NCBI GenBank assembly: GCA_947454055.1
Contig: CANGIS010000003.1
Coordinates: 1 to 64,000, forward strand
Length of the DNA: 64,000 nt
Origin: Hyphomicrobiales bacterium
Lineage (GTDB): Bacteria; Pseudomonadota; Alphaproteobacteria; Rhizobiales; Beijerinckiaceae
Direction: 5' to 3'
Within the stretch, counting starts at the first letter, position 1. Each line of letters opens with the position of its first letter. Below the pieces are notes generated by a model. The model saw nothing but the letters and a program-made list of their open reading frames with translations, did no database searches and was not told the DNA's origin. Positions 52,546 to 62,831 of this stretch are shown in pieces. A program made the translations under genes and the position numbers.

Positions 52546-55251
52546 TTACTCTTTCGCCAAACCCTTTAATCTATAAAGCGCGTCCAGCGCTTCGCGCGGC
52601 GTCATTTCATCGGGATGGATATCGGCCAAACCCTCGCGCAGCAGATCGGGCTTTTCGATCCTGTCAGCGACGGTAGGCACCGGCTTCACCAATGCCGAGA
52701 ACAGCGGCAAATCGTCGATCATCCGCGCCACGGGAGCTTGCCGGTCGGAGGCTTCCAATTCGGCCAAAATGGTGGTGGCGCGTTCAATCACGGAGCGTGG
52801 CAGGCCGGCCAGTCGGGCTACTTGAATACCGTAAGAGCGGTCGGCGGTGCCGGGCACGACTTCGTGCAAAAAGATCACTTCGCCGTGATGGTCGGTCACG
52901 CGCATGGTGGCGTTGGTCAGACGGTTGAGGCGCTTGGTCAGCGCGGTTAATTCGTGAAAATGGGTGGCAAACAACGCGCGGCAGCGATTGCCTTCATGAA
53001 GATGCTCAACGGTGGCCCACGCAATCGAGAGGCCATCAAAGGTTGCCGTGCCACGGCCAATCTCATCCAGAATGACGAGCGAGCGCTCACTGGCTTGATT
53101 GAGAATGGCGGCGGTCTCGATCATCTCGACCATAAAGGTTGATCTGCCCCGAGCCAGATCATCGGCTGCGCCAACGCGCGAAAACAAGCGGTCGACAATG
53201 CCGATTTTGGCACGCCGCGCGGGCACATAGGCTCCCGCTTGCGCTAACACGGCAATCAGCGCGTTCTGGCGCAGATAGGTCGATTTACCCGCCATATTAG
53301 GGCCGGTTATGATCTGGATTCCGCCTCCGCTTGACCCCGAAAACGGCGATAGATTGGCGTGGTTGGCAACAAACGCCTCGCCATTGCGCATTAACGCCGC
53401 CTCGACCACGGGGTGCCGTCCACCTTCAATATCGAAATCCAGCCCCGTGCCGATTTCGGGCCGGACGTGACCTTGATCATCGGCGAGTTCGGCGAGCGCC
53501 GCTGACACATCAATGATCGCCAAGGCATCGGCGGCGTGTTTGATCGCTTCCATCTGACGGGTCACGCGGCTGGCGAGATCGGCGAACAGAGCGAGTTCGA
53601 GTTCAAGCGCTTTATCGCCTGCGGATGCGATCCTTTGGTCGAGATCGGCCAGCTCGACGGTTGAAAAGCGCATCGCGCCTTGCATGGTCTGGCGGTGAAT
53701 GAACAAGGTTGCATGCGGCGGTTGCACCAGCTGCTCGCCAGCGGCCTGCGGCACTTCGAGATAATAGCCTAAGAAATTATTGTGCTTGATGCGCAGCGTC
53801 CGGCAGCCGGTGAGCTCGCTATATTGGGCTTGTAATGCGGCAATCACGCGGCGGCTTTCATCCCTTAAACCGCGCACCTCATCGAGCTCGCGGGTGAAGC
53901 CCGCCCGAATAAACCCGCCATCGCGTTTGTTGAGCGGCAGCTCGTCAGCCAGTGCGGCATCAAACAAAGGGGCCATTGCCGGATCAAGTGTTTCGAGCGC
54001 GTGGCAGGCGGCGCGAATTTCAAGCGGCGCTTCCTCATTGCCAATGATCCGTTTGACCACGGCACTTGCCAGATGAAACGCATCGCGCAGGCCCGCCAGA
54101 TCACGCGGCCCGCCGCGATCCATCGCTAGACGCGACAAAGCGCGTGCCATATCGGGGGCTGATTTGAGCGCGCTGCGTAACTCGCTGCGCAAGCCGCGAC
54201 GATCGAGAAAAAATGCCACCGAATCGTGACGCGCGGAAATGGCCTCTGGATCGGTCAGTGGTCCCGCAATCCGCTCGGCCAGCAACCGCGCGCCTTGAGG
54301 GGTCACGGTGTAATCAATGGCGGCCAACAGGCTGCCGCGTCGCTCCCCCGCAAGGGTGCGGGTGAGTTCGAGATTGGCGCGCGTTGCCGCATCGATCTGC
54401 ATCGCGCCATGGGTGGCTTCACGCACCGGCGGCGATAGAGGCGGGCGGACGCCCAATTGCGTGCGCTCGACATAGGCGGCAATGGCAGCGGCTGCTGCAA
54501 GCTCGGCCTTCGAGAACGCACCAAAGCCCGACAACGAGGCCACACCGAAAAAATCCTGCAACCGGCGTTCGGCGGATGTGGCATCAAACCCGTCGCGCGC
54601 CATCGGAGTCACGGCACTCGGCATATCGCGATAGAGCGTTTTGAGCGGGCCGGGCTCGTCAATCAACGTATCGGGCAGCAAAATTTCGCGCGGCTCAAGA
54701 CGGGCGATTTCGGCGAGCAGCGAGGCTTCTTCCGTCTCCAAAACCCGAAACCGTCCGGTTGAAATATCGGCGGAGGCCAGGCCATAGCGCCAACCGCCAT
54801 CGTCTTGCCGTGCTCGTGCCACCGCCACCAGCAAATTGGCCCGCGCGGGGTCGAGCAGCCGCTCCTCGGTAATCGTACCGGGCGTCACCAAACGGGTCAC
54901 ATCGCGCCGGACGACAGATTTAGGCCCGCGCTTTTTGGCTTCTGCGGGGTCTTCCATCTGCTCGCAGACGGCCACGCGATGGCCGCCCGCAATCAGGCGC
55001 TGGAGATATTCATCGGCGCGCTCCACCGGCACGCCGCACATCGGGATATCGGCGCCCTGATGCTTGCCGCGTTTGGTCAGCACAATGCCTAGCGTGCGGG
55101 AGGCAATCTCCGCATCTTCAAAAAACAATTCGTAAAAATCGCCCATCCGGTAGAACAACAGCGAATCCGGGTTTGCACCCTTGATTTCGATAAATTGCGC
55201 CATCATCGGCGTCGGGCGGTCTTCGGAAGCGATGTCTGGGGTGCGGCTCAT
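52546..55251 (-). CDS. mutS: DNA mismatch repair protein MutS
   Basis: MutS finds mismatches and starts repair. The 901-residue protein has the mismatch-reading F-x-E (F39, E41) in [10 protein letters not shown], the connector and lever domains, and the ATPase with [12 protein letters not shown] (near 650) and [14 protein letters not shown] (near 735). Its length is normal. It lies head to head with a RelB-YafQ toxin-antitoxin pair. Confidence 0.97.
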   Translation of the reverse strand: MSRTPDIASEDRPTPMMAQFIEIKGANPDSLLFYRMGDFYELFFEDAEIASRTLGIVLTKRGKHQGADIPMCGVPVERADEYLQRLIAGGHRVAVCEQMEDPAEAKKRGPKSVVRRDVTRLVTPGTITEERLLDPARANLLVAVARARQDDGGWRYGLASADISTGRFRVLETEEASLLAEIARLEPREILLPDTLIDEPGPLKTLYRDMPSAVTPMARDGFDATSAERRLQDFFGVASLSGFGAFSKAELAAAAAIAAYVERTQLGVRPPLSPPVREATHGAMQIDAATRANLELTRTLAGERRGSLLAAIDYTVTPQGARLLAERIAGPLTDPEAISARHDSVAFFLDRRGLRSELRSALKSAPDMARALSRLAMDRGGPRDLAGLRDAFHLASAVVKRIIGNEEAPLEIRAACHALETLDPAMAPLFDAALADELPLNKRDGGFIRAGFTRELDEVRGLRDESRRVIAALQAQYSELTGCRTLRIKHNNFLGYYLEVPQAAGEQLVQPPHATLFIHRQTMQGAMRFSTVELADLDQRIASAGDKALELELALFADLASRVTRQMEAIKHAADALAIIDVSAALAELADDQGHVRPEIGTGLDFDIEGGRHPVVEAALMRNGEAFVANHANLSPFSGSSGGGIQIITGPNMAGKSTYLRQNALIAVLAQAGAYVPARRAKIGIVDRLFSRVGAADDLARGRSTFMVEMIETAAILNQASERSLVILDEIGRGTATFDGLSIAWATVEHLHEGNRCRALFATHFHELTALTKRLNRLTNATMRVTDHHGEVIFLHEVVPGTADRSYGIQVARLAGLPRSVIERATTILAELEASDRQAPVARMIDDLPLFSALVKPVPTVADRIEKPDLLREGLADIHPDEMTPREALDALYRLKGLAKE

Positions 55252-55388
55252 GGCTAATACGCTAGCAAAGCTGGGCGCTTACTTCACGCCCTGAGGTGAA
55301 GTTATCCGACCTTTTATCGAGCTGGGTGATCTTTTTGCCCCGAGCTTTCCGAAAGGATTGCATCCTAACCAACGCAATATTTCTTTCA

Positions 55389-55412
55389 TTTGTATTTCAA
55401 ATGTAATACAAA
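55389..55412. promoter_or_regulatory. Operator-like palindrome before relB
   Basis: TTTGTATT (55389-55396) and AATACAAA (55405-55412) are perfect 8-bp inverted arms with an 8-bp centre. A nested repeat CATTTG-N5-CAAATG lies at its left. RelB-type antitoxins bind such sites to repress their own operon. Confidence 0.6.
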
Positions 55413-55446
55413 TAGCCAAATCATGGTTATTGGATAGGGTAAGTTG

Positions 55447-55716
55447 ATGAGCAAAACAGTATCGGTTCAAGCCCGCATGGAGCCCGAGCTTAAGGCTGAA
55501 GCGGAGGCCATCATGGCGTCGCTTGGTCTCAATGCAACGACGGCAATTACGCTGTTCTACACGCAAATGGTGCGCCAGCGTGGCATTCCGTTTGAATTGA
55601 AGGTGCCGAAAGAGGAGCTGGCTACCGCGATGCGGGAGCTTAAAGATCCAGCCTTTCGTAAGAAGGCGAAGAAATATAGTTCCGTTTCGGCGTTTATGGA
55701 TGATTTAAGCCGGTAA
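55447..55716 (+). CDS. RelB/DinJ-family antitoxin
   Basis: The 89-residue protein has the ribbon-helix-helix N-terminus of RelB/DinJ (TVSVQARMEPELKAEAEAIMASLGLNATTAITLFYTQMVRQRGIPFEL), followed by a flexible toxin-binding tail. The ATG at 55447 is used; the preceding TTG is in frame as well. Its stop is directly followed by the toxin start. The A- and T-rich leader differs from the flanking genes, in line with acquisition. Confidence 0.88.
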   Translation: MSKTVSVQARMEPELKAEAEAIMASLGLNATTAITLFYTQMVRQRGIPFELKVPKEELATAMRELKDPAFRKKAKKYSSVSAFMDDLSR

Positions 55717-55995
55717 TTGCCCTTGATCAAACCCATCATCAAATCCAGTCGTTTCAGGCGAGATTTCAAACGGGTTTTGAAACGCGGATGCGACCCGAGG
55801 AAACTGGAACAAGTGCTTGAGGCGTTGGTCAATGACATCGCCCTGCCGCGCCGCTTTAGGCCGCGTCGTTTACTCGGAGAATATGCGGGCTATTGGGAAT
55901 GCCATATCGAGCCAGATTGGCTGCTGATTTATGATGTAACTGAAGAGTTTGTTGAACTGGCAGCAACGGGTTCCCACGCTGATCTTTTTAAATAA
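55717..55995 (+). CDS. YafQ-type mRNA interferase toxin
   Basis: The 92-residue protein is a RelE-superfamily toxin with the YafQ pattern: YWECHIEPDWLLIYD near 68-82 and GSHADLF at the end, holding the catalytic histidines and aspartate. These cut mRNA in the ribosomal A site. No ATG is available at the start; TTG at 55717 directly after the relB stop, or TTG at 55723, is used. Coding appears complete. Confidence 0.87.
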   Translation: MPLIKPIIKSSRFRRDFKRVLKRGCDPRKLEQVLEALVNDIALPRRFRPRRLLGEYAGYWECHIEPDWLLIYDVTEEFVELAATGSHADLFK

Positions 55996-56088
55996 TCCGA
56001 CATTTTATCCTCTACGACGGAAGGATTGTTGAGCTTCTGGCGCGCGGGCCCTAAGGTTGGGACAACACGGTCTTCAGGTGAGGGGTAA

Positions 56089-58383
56089 ATGGGCATGGCT
56101 GACGGCAAACCGACAAAGCGGACGCGTCCGACGATTTCCGATAAGGAAGCGCTCGATTTCCATTCGATGGGCCGTCCCGGCAAGATCGAGATTGTCGCCA
56201 CAAAGCCCATGGCAACGCAGCGCGATTTGTCGCTGGCCTATTCGCCAGGCGTCGCCGTTCCCGTCAAAGCCATCGCTGAAAATCCGGCCCTTGCTTATGA
56301 TTACACCGCCAAGGGCAATCTCGTGGCCGTTATTTCGAATGGCACCGCCATTTTGGGCTTGGGCAATCTCGGCGCGCTCGCCTCCAAACCCGTGATGGAG
56401 GGCAAAGCGGTGTTGTTCAAGCGCTTTGCCGATGTTGATTCGATTGACCTGGAAGTCGATACCGAAGACCCCGAGCAGTTTATCAATGCGGTGCGCTATT
56501 TGGGGCCATCCTTTGGTGGCATCAATCTCGAGGACATCAAGGCACCGGAATGCTTCATCATCGAGGAAAAACTCCGCGAATTGATGGATATTCCGGTCTT
56601 CCATGATGACCAGCACGGCACCGCCATTATCGCCGCCGCAGGCATCATGAATGCGATGAAGCTGACGGGGCGCGAGCTTAAAACCACCAAGCTTGTCTGC
56701 AATGGCGCGGGCGCTGCGGGTATTGCCTGTCTGGAGCTCATCAAAGCGATGGGCTTTGCGGCTGAAAATGTGGTGCTGTGCGACACCAAAGGAGTGGTCT
56801 ATCGCGGCCGCGCCGAGGGCATGAACCAGTGGAAATCGGCCCATGCGGTCGAAACCACGGCCCGCACGCTGGATGACGCGATGCGCGGCGCCGATGTGTT
56901 TTTCGGCCTTTCCGCCAAGGGCGCGCTTTCGGCCGAGATGGTCAAAAGCATGGCACCTAACCCGATCATTTTCGCTATGGCCAATCCCGATCCGGAAATC
57001 ACGCCGGAAGAGGCGCATGCCGTGCGCGACGATGTGATCATCGCCACGGGGCGCTCTGATTACCCCAATCAGGTCAATAATGTGCTGGGCTTCCCCTATA
57101 TTTTCCGTGGCGCGCTCGATGTGCGGGCTTCCACCATCAATATGGAAATGAAGATTGCGGCGGCTTATGCGCTGGCTGAACTCGCGCAAGAAGATGTGCC
57201 CGATGATGTCGCCGCCGCCTATCAAGGCGCGCGCCCGCGCTTTGGCCGTGAATATATCATTCCCGTACCATTCGACCCGCGCCTCATCCACGTCATTCCG
57301 CCAGCGGTGGCCAAAGCCGCGATGGAAACCGGCGTGGCGCGCAAGCCGATTGCCGATATGGATGAGTACAAAGCGCAACTCTCCGCCCGGCGCGATCCGG
57401 TGGCGGGCGCTTTGCAGCGCATTTTCGAGCGCGTGCGGCGTTACCCGAAGCGTGTGGTGTTTGCCGAGGGCGAGGAAGAACAAGTCATCCGCGCGGCTGT
57501 TTCCTTTGTCGCGCAAGGGCTTGGCACGGCGATTTTGGTGGGCCGCGAAGAGCGGGTACGCGAACGCGCGCTGGCTGCCGGCATCGAGATGGATGGCCGC
57601 GACGGCATCGAAATCCACAATGCCAAGCTCTCGAAGCGTAACCCCGCTTACGCGCAATATCTCTATGAGAGGTTGCAGCGCAAAGGCTATTTGCTGCGCG
57701 ATTGCCAAAGGCTGATCAATCAGGACCGTAATTATTTCGGTGCCGCCATGGTAGCTTTGGGCGATGCCGATGCCATGGTGACGGGGGCCACGCGCAATTA
57801 TTCCGTGGCGTTAAACGATGTGTTGAACGTGATTGACGCCAAGCCCGGCCATAAGCTGATGGGCGCGTCCCTCGTGCTCGCCCGCGGGCATACGGTGGTG
57901 GTGGCCGATACCGCTATTACCGAAATGCCGACCGCCGAACAGATCGCCGATATTGCGGTTGAAGCGGCTGGCGTTTCGCGCCGTCTGGGCTATGAACCAC
58001 GCGTGGCAATGCTGGCCTATTCCACCTTCGGACATCCGCAGGGCGAACGCTCGGCCAAGGTGATCGAAGCGGTCAAATTGCTCGACAAGCGCCGCGTCGA
58101 TTTCGAATATGACGGCGAAATGGCCGCCGATGTGGCGCTCAACAAGGATATCATGGCGCAATATCCGTTTTGCCGGTTGACCGACACGGCCAATGTGCTG
58201 GTGATGCCCGCTTTCCACTCGGCCTCCATCGCCACCAAAATGCTGCAGACCATCGGTGGATCGACGGTTATCGGCCCCGTGCTGGTAGGCTTGGACCGCT
58301 CGGTGCAGATCATACCGCTGGGCGCAAAGGATTCGGATATTGTAAACATGGCGGTGTTAGCCGCGTTTAATGTGGGTGGGTGA
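56089..58383 (+). CDS. maeB: NADP-dependent malic enzyme with phosphotransacetylase-like C-terminus
   Basis: MaeB decarboxylates malate to pyruvate. The 764-residue protein has a malic-enzyme half (1 to about 430: [37 protein letters not shown]) and a C-terminal half homologous to phosphotransacetylase ([28 protein letters not shown]), the usual build of this family. That C-terminal part normally has a regulatory role, sensing acetyl-CoA. GAGGGG lies 4-5 bases before the ATG at 56089; the ATG at 56095 is also possible. It is followed by a hairpin-rich spacer. Confidence 0.96.
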   Translation: MGMADGKPTKRTRPTISDKEALDFHSMGRPGKIEIVATKPMATQRDLSLAYSPGVAVPVKAIAENPALAYDYTAKGNLVAVISNGTAILGLGNLGALASKPVMEGKAVLFKRFADVDSIDLEVDTEDPEQFINAVRYLGPSFGGINLEDIKAPECFIIEEKLRELMDIPVFHDDQHGTAIIAAAGIMNAMKLTGRELKTTKLVCNGAGAAGIACLELIKAMGFAAENVVLCDTKGVVYRGRAEGMNQWKSAHAVETTARTLDDAMRGADVFFGLSAKGALSAEMVKSMAPNPIIFAMANPDPEITPEEAHAVRDDVIIATGRSDYPNQVNNVLGFPYIFRGALDVRASTINMEMKIAAAYALAELAQEDVPDDVAAAYQGARPRFGREYIIPVPFDPRLIHVIPPAVAKAAMETGVARKPIADMDEYKAQLSARRDPVAGALQRIFERVRRYPKRVVFAEGEEEQVIRAAVSFVAQGLGTAILVGREERVRERALAAGIEMDGRDGIEIHNAKLSKRNPAYAQYLYERLQRKGYLLRDCQRLINQDRNYFGAAMVALGDADAMVTGATRNYSVALNDVLNVIDAKPGHKLMGASLVLARGHTVVVADTAITEMPTAEQIADIAVEAAGVSRRLGYEPRVAMLAYSTFGHPQGERSAKVIEAVKLLDKRRVDFEYDGEMAADVALNKDIMAQYPFCRLTDTANVLVMPAFHSASIATKMLQTIGGSTVIGPVLVGLDRSVQIIPLGAKDSDIVNMAVLAAFNVGG

Positions 58384-58389
58384 GGCGCG

Positions 58390-58525
58390 GTTCGCGGAGC
58401 GAACAAAACGATCCTGTGAATCGTTTTGAGCAACGCACGCACGGAGCCCTAGCGACGGGCCGGCTGATGAAGCTTGTACCGACTGCGCGCCGGGAGGCGC
58501 GCGGTCCAAGGCTACCTAAGCTTGG
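58390..58525. repeat. Mosaic of four hairpins after maeB
   Basis: Four perfect inverted repeats follow each other: GTTCGC/GCGAAC (58390-58404), CAAAACGAT/ATCGTTTTG with a 7-nt loop (58404-58428), GCGCGCC/GGCGCGC with a GGGA loop (58485-58502) and CCAAG/CTTGG (58506-58525). The stretch looks like a REP/BIME-type mosaic element or a structured RNA. The second hairpin may terminate maeB but has no T-tract. Confidence 0.55.
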
Positions 58526-58540
58526 AGGGCAAAGAACCCG

Positions 58541-58678
58541 TCACGGATGAATCATCCGCGCCATCGCAAACACTGCAGCTAAAATAATCAGCGTTTGACC
58601 GAATATCCATTTCAGAATATCAGCCTTTACACTTTCGATTTTGGCTTCAAGTTCTAGCTTGATTTGGTCCAAATCCAT
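58541..58678 (-). CDS. 45-residue membrane microprotein coupled to a VOC gene
   Basis: This small gene, read right to left, starts at the ATG at 58678, one base after the VOC stop codon, and ends at TGA 58541-58543. The product begins MDLDQIKLELEAKIESVKAD, a short charged helix likely to be a coiled coil, and continues into one membrane helix (WIFGQTLIILAAVFAMARM). It resembles the C-terminal tail of DUF1640/CCDC90-type proteins (KADILKWIFG), with the N-terminal part missing. The GGGGGTGAG around the VOC stop is a good ribosome site. It may be a stand-alone microprotein or a remnant of a longer gene. Confidence 0.6.
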   Translation of the reverse strand: MDLDQIKLELEAKIESVKADILKWIFGQTLIILAAVFAMARMIHP

Positions 58679-58679
58679 C

Positions 58680-59060
58680 TCACCCCCGCTCCACCGGCGT
58701 CATCCATCCCATCGGCGCGCCGGTCGGGTCTTGCACAATCGCGATGCGGCCGACGCCGGGTACGTCGAAGGGTGCGCTGAGAATAACGCCGCCTGCTGTG
58801 ATCAGCGCCTCGAGCCTTTTATCGACATCATCGACCGCAAGATAAGAAAACCAATGCGGTGGCGCGCCGGGTGGGGCGAACATCGAGAGTGGCACAATGC
58901 CCGCTTGCGGGGCGCCGTCGTTGAACGCGATCCAATAGTTGGGGTCGCCGTTCGGCATGGTGGCAAAGGTCCAGCCGATGGTCTGGCCAAAAAAGGCCTT
59001 CGCTTTCTCAACATCGCCGGTGTTCAATTCACTCCAGAAAAATGTGCCATGCTTTGACAT
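58680..59060 (-). CDS. VOC (vicinal oxygen chelate) family protein
   Basis: The 126-residue protein has the paired beta-alpha-beta-beta-beta modules of glyoxalase-like proteins: GTFFWSELNTGDVEKAKAFF and HWFSYLAVDDVDKRLEALITAGG, ending GAPMGWMTP. The reaction cannot be inferred. The ATG at 59060 has a GGAG 6 bases upstream. The microprotein follows directly on the same strand. Confidence 0.82.
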   Translation of the reverse strand: MSKHGTFFWSELNTGDVEKAKAFFGQTIGWTFATMPNGDPNYWIAFNDGAPQAGIVPLSMFAPPGAPPHWFSYLAVDDVDKRLEALITAGGVILSAPFDVPGVGRIAIVQDPTGAPMGWMTPVERG

Positions 59061-59151
59061 TACCAACTCCGGTTTGGACGATAGGCATCAAGCTTCCTGC
59101 AAAAGCCTGACACATAACACTAACCAAGGGTTGCAAGGGCGGAAGGTTCCC

Positions 59152-59607
59152 TTACCCTCGCCGCTCGGCGAAAAACCCGCGCAATAATTCGGCTGCTTCG
59201 GTTTCCCTGATGCCGCCATAGACTTCAGGCGCGTGGTGGCAGGTGGGTTGCGAGAAAAAGCGCGGGCCGTGATCCACCGCCCCGCCTTTTACATCCGGAG
59301 CGCCGTAATAAAGCCGCCGAATGCGGGCCAGCGAGATCGCTCCGGCGCACATCGCGCAGGGCTCTAGGGTGACGTGAAGATCGCAGCCAATCAAACGTTC
59401 CGAGCCGATTTTATGGGCGGCTTCGCGCAAAGCGAGGATTTCGGCGTGGGCGGTCGGGTCACGGTCCATCAGGATTCGGTTGCCTGCAATGCTTAAAATC
59501 TCGCCATTGCGGGTAATAACCGCGCCAACGGGAACTTCGCCGCGTTCGGCGGCTTGTTTTGCAGCCTCAAAGGCCCGTTCCATCGGCGTCATTGTTTTTT
59601 GATCCAT
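59152..59607 (-). CDS. tadA: tRNA adenosine(34) deaminase
   Basis: TadA turns A34 of tRNA-Arg(ACG) into inosine. The 151-residue protein has the zinc and proton-shuttle motif HAE (H54, E56) and PCAMC (C84, C87), as in the whole cytidine-deaminase class. The ATG at 59607 gives the expected length; upstream the open frame runs antisense through rluB. It is divergent from rluB across 53 bp. Confidence 0.94.
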   Translation of the reverse strand: MDQKTMTPMERAFEAAKQAAERGEVPVGAVITRNGEILSIAGNRILMDRDPTAHAEILALREAAHKIGSERLIGCDLHVTLEPCAMCAGAISLARIRRLYYGAPDVKGGAVDHGPRFFSQPTCHHAPEVYGGIRETEAAELLRGFFAERRG

Positions 59608-59660
59608 CTTCTCGTCAAGCGAAGCTCGCAACCGTTGAAATACTCTGCTATCAGCGGCGC

Positions 59661-61724
59661 ATGAATGACAAAAGCAAAAATCGTGGTGGCGGCAAAGGTC
59701 GGCCACCGAGTGGTGGTTCCGGTGCAGGTCGCAGTCGCGGCCCGGGCGCCCGTGGCGACTCCTCAACCCCACGCGGCTTTCACAAAGCCCGCACCCCCGC
59801 GCCACGCGGCCCATCGGGCGATGAGGAGGGCAAAAAAGCCTTTCGTCCCCGCCGTCCAGCTGAAGCACGCAACGCAGGCGAGAGCGGCGGCGCCAAGCGA
59901 CCGTTTTCACCGCGCCCGCCGCGCGAAGGCGCAAGCGAGGGCAAACGCCCGTTTACACCGAGAGGCGAGCGGCCAACCGGGGATCGCCCGAACCGCGAGC
60001 GGCCCGCAGGCGACAGGCCTTACTCAGCCCGTCCGCCGCGCGAAGGCGCAAGCGAGAGACCCTCGGGGGATCGTCCGAGAGATAATCGATCCGGCGGTGA
60101 TCGTCCCTATAGCGATCGCGGCGGTAAACCGTCCGGCTTCAAGGGCAAGCCACGCGTGGCCTCCGTGCCAAAGGAAAACCCCGGTGAGCGCATCGCGAAA
60201 GTGATGGCACGCGTCGGCCTCTGCTCGCGTCGCGATGCCGAGGAATGGATTTTGGCCGGTCGCGTGTCGATCAATGACGAGGTGCTCACCAGCCCCGCGC
60301 GCGACGTACGGCCAACCGATAAAGTGGAAGTCGATGGTGCGCCTTTGCCGACGCGCGAGCGTACCCGCCTGTTCCTCTACCATAAGGAACGCGGTCTGGT
60401 GACAACCGCGCGCGATCCGGAAGGGCGGCCAACCGTGTTCTCACGGCTGCCCAAAAATCTGCCGCGCGTGATCACCATCGGACGTCTCGACATTAACACC
60501 GAAGGTCTGATGCTGCTGACCAATGATGGCGGTTTGGCTCGGATCATCGAGCTGCCGGAAACCGGATGGCTCAGGCGGTATCGGGTGCGCTGTTACGGCG
60601 AAATCAGCCAACCCGTGCTCGATAGTTTGCGCAGCGGCATCACCGTTGACGGCATGAATTACGGCCCGATTGAAGCAACCCTTGATCGCGAAAAGGGCGA
60701 CAATGTCTGGCTGACGCTCGGCCTGCGCGAAGGCAAAAACCGCGAAGTCAAACGCGTGTTGGAGCATCTCGGCCTGCAAGTGAACCGGCTGATCCGCGTT
60801 TCCTTCGGCCCGTTCCAGCTTGGCGATTTGTCGGATGGCGCGGTGGAAGAGGTCAAGACCAGCTTCCTCAAAGCCCAATTGGGGCCAGCGCTTACAACCG
60901 AGTCGGGCGTCGATTTCGAAGCACCGATCTTCAACCACGAGCCGGAGCCGGAGCCAGAGCCGGTACGCGAACGCTACCAGCGTCCGGAGCGCACGGATCG
61001 TTCTGATCGCCCAGAGCGGCCGGAACGTGAAGAACGTGCTGACCGTCCTGCGCGCGGGCGGCCCGATGAAACCGATAACCGCCGTGGCAAGCCGGACCGC
61101 ATGACGCGCACTGGCCCAAGGCCCTCACGGCCAGGTTCATCGCGCCCGCGGGATGACGCAGCAGAAGCCTCTAGTGACGCTCCTGTTCGGCCAAAATGGC
61201 GCCACCCAACCGAGCCGTTGCGCAGCATTTGGCGCGCAGAGGATGCGGAGCAGGTCAGCTCGACGCGTACAACGCCAAAAGCACCTCGTCGTGGCGCGGA
61301 TCCGAAGGAAATCCGGACGGAGAATGCCGAGCGCGAGCATCGCCGTTCCGGCAGCATCAAAACCCGTGGCGGCAAGTCCGTGCTGGTTGAAAAGCTGGCA
61401 CCCTCCCGCAAAGAGGCACCGGTGCGCGAACGCGCCGATGTCGAGGCCTCGCGTCCGTCCGCACCGTTTAAGCCGAGAAAGCCTCGGTCGGAGGGTGAGA
61501 GAGGCGATGCGGCCCCCAAGCGCGAATGGTCGCCGGGTGGACGCTCCGTTGCAACCCGCTCGGCTGCCAAGCCCTCGGGCGAGCGTCCGACCACGGGGCG
61601 TGCGGATAGCAAACCCTATCGCGGCGGCAGACTTTCGGGCGGCAAGCCGTCTGGCGATAAGCCGACAGGTGGCCGTCCATCGGGTGGTGCGGCGCGCGGA
61701 CCGCGTCCGCCCCGGTCGCGTTGA
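59661..61724 (+). CDS. rluB: 23S rRNA pseudouridine synthase (RluB/RsuA type) with long disordered arms
   Basis: This 687-residue protein has a normal core: an S4 RNA-binding domain (about 180-235, RIAKVMARVGLCSRRDAEEWI) and the pseudouridine synthase domain with catalytic D277 (GRLDINTEGL). It has an N-terminal arm of about 170 residues and a C-terminal arm of about 260, both low in complexity and rich in R, G, P, S, D and E. Repeats such as ARPPREGASE recur in the N-arm. Alphaproteobacterial RluB proteins often carry such basic tails, but these are long. They would bind RNA or promote condensation. The start at 59661 gives MNDKSKNRGG. Confidence 0.9.
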   Translation: MNDKSKNRGGGKGRPPSGGSGAGRSRGPGARGDSSTPRGFHKARTPAPRGPSGDEEGKKAFRPRRPAEARNAGESGGAKRPFSPRPPREGASEGKRPFTPRGERPTGDRPNRERPAGDRPYSARPPREGASERPSGDRPRDNRSGGDRPYSDRGGKPSGFKGKPRVASVPKENPGERIAKVMARVGLCSRRDAEEWILAGRVSINDEVLTSPARDVRPTDKVEVDGAPLPTRERTRLFLYHKERGLVTTARDPEGRPTVFSRLPKNLPRVITIGRLDINTEGLMLLTNDGGLARIIELPETGWLRRYRVRCYGEISQPVLDSLRSGITVDGMNYGPIEATLDREKGDNVWLTLGLREGKNREVKRVLEHLGLQVNRLIRVSFGPFQLGDLSDGAVEEVKTSFLKAQLGPALTTESGVDFEAPIFNHEPEPEPEPVRERYQRPERTDRSDRPERPEREERADRPARGRPDETDNRRGKPDRMTRTGPRPSRPGSSRPRDDAAEASSDAPVRPKWRHPTEPLRSIWRAEDAEQVSSTRTTPKAPRRGADPKEIRTENAEREHRRSGSIKTRGGKSVLVEKLAPSRKEAPVRERADVEASRPSAPFKPRKPRSEGERGDAAPKREWSPGGRSVATRSAAKPSGERPTTGRADSKPYRGGRLSGGKPSGDKPTGGRPSGGAARGPRPPRSR

Positions 61725-61742
61725 TCGGGCGGGTAGAAGCGT

Positions 61743-62327
61743 ATGCGGATCATCGCCGGACGTTTCAAAGGCAGGGCGCTCACGCCACCGCAAGGCGACG
61801 AGACGCGCCCGACCTCTGATCGGTTACGGGAAGCGCTCTTTAACGTGTTAGCGCATGGCTATGATGATCCGGTCACGGGTGCGCGGGTGCTCGATTTATT
61901 CGCCGGCACCGGTGCATTGGGGCTGGAAGCGCTTTCGCGTGGCGCGGCCTTTGTGCAGTTTGTCGAGGAGGCCGCCGCCGCTCGCGGTCTGATCAAGGCC
62001 AATGTCGAGGCGTTTGGCGTGGCGGGTATCACCAAAGTCTATCGGCGGGACGCGACCTATATGGGGCCGGTGTCACCCGCCGAACCCTTCTCGCTCGTCT
62101 TTTGCGATCCGCCCTATGGCAAAGGCTTGGCCAAGCTCGCGCTCGCCTCAGCCCTTAAAGGCGGTTGGCTCACGCCTGATGCGCTCGTCATCATCGAGGA
62201 GCGCGCCAATCAGATCGACATTTTGCCCGAGGGCTTTCATGTCATCGAAGAACGCGTGTACGGCTTAACCAAGCTGGTCTTTGCGGGCCTCGACCGTCCG
62301 GATGGCACCACCGAAGGTCTGAATTGA
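61743..62327 (+). CDS. rsmD: 16S rRNA (guanine966-N2)-methyltransferase
   Basis: RsmD methylates G966 of 16S rRNA during 30S assembly. The 194-residue protein begins MRIIAGRFKGRAL with RPTSDRLREALFN, as in the family, and has the SAM loop LDLFAGTGALGLEAL near 49 and the catalytic DPPYG at D122. It follows rluB by 18 bp, both RNA modification enzymes, in one operon. Confidence 0.94.
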   Translation: MRIIAGRFKGRALTPPQGDETRPTSDRLREALFNVLAHGYDDPVTGARVLDLFAGTGALGLEALSRGAAFVQFVEEAAAARGLIKANVEAFGVAGITKVYRRDATYMGPVSPAEPFSLVFCDPPYGKGLAKLALASALKGGWLTPDALVIIEERANQIDILPEGFHVIEERVYGLTKLVFAGLDRPDGTTEGLN

Positions 62328-62390
62328 GATAATCCTCATTGGCCCTTCCGTTACGATGCGAGCTAGCAATTCCGCGAAAGGGAGTGGGTC

Positions 62391-62795
62391 ATGACCAGCG
62401 CACATAAGCTAAGGACGGGTGGTTGTCTGTGTGGAGCCGTTAAGTTCACGGTCGACGCGCCGATGCGCGAGGTTATTGCCTGCCATTGCGGACAATGCCG
62501 CAAGACTACGGGCAATTTCTTGGCCGCCTCCAATGCGCCCGTCCAGAGCGTTACCTTTGTTTCAGATAGCGGGCTGGCCTGGTTCAAATCGTCGGAAAAG
62601 GCCGAGCGTGGCTTTTGTAAAACATGCGGCAGCAATCTCTTCTGGCGGGAATTCAACAGCGACACGATTTCAATCACGGCCGGATCGCTCGATGGGGCAA
62701 CGGGGCTCCACATTGCCGAGCATATTTATGTCGGTGATAAGCCGGATTGGTACGAAATTACCGACGGCAAGCCGCAATTTACGGTCTGGCGCTGA
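62391..62795 (+). CDS. GFA (glutathione-dependent formaldehyde-activating) family protein
   Basis: The 134-residue protein has the zinc-binding pattern of the GFA/Gfa1 family: CLCG (C12, C14), CHCGQC (C31, C33, C36) and FCKTCG (C76, C79). Members are known or proposed to add glutathione to formaldehyde, but most are uncharacterised, so no specific function is claimed. It lies 63 bp after rsmD. Confidence 0.86.
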   Translation: MTSAHKLRTGGCLCGAVKFTVDAPMREVIACHCGQCRKTTGNFLAASNAPVQSVTFVSDSGLAWFKSSEKAERGFCKTCGSNLFWREFNSDTISITAGSLDGATGLHIAEHIYVGDKPDWYEITDGKPQFTVWR

Positions 62796-62831
62796 CCTTC
62801 AAGCGTATGCGTAATCATTGACGGGTTTGGG

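Noticed and set aside
56074-57708. A 544-codon minus-strand open frame inside maeB.
   Set aside because: It is an antisense shadow; maeB is complete and conserved.
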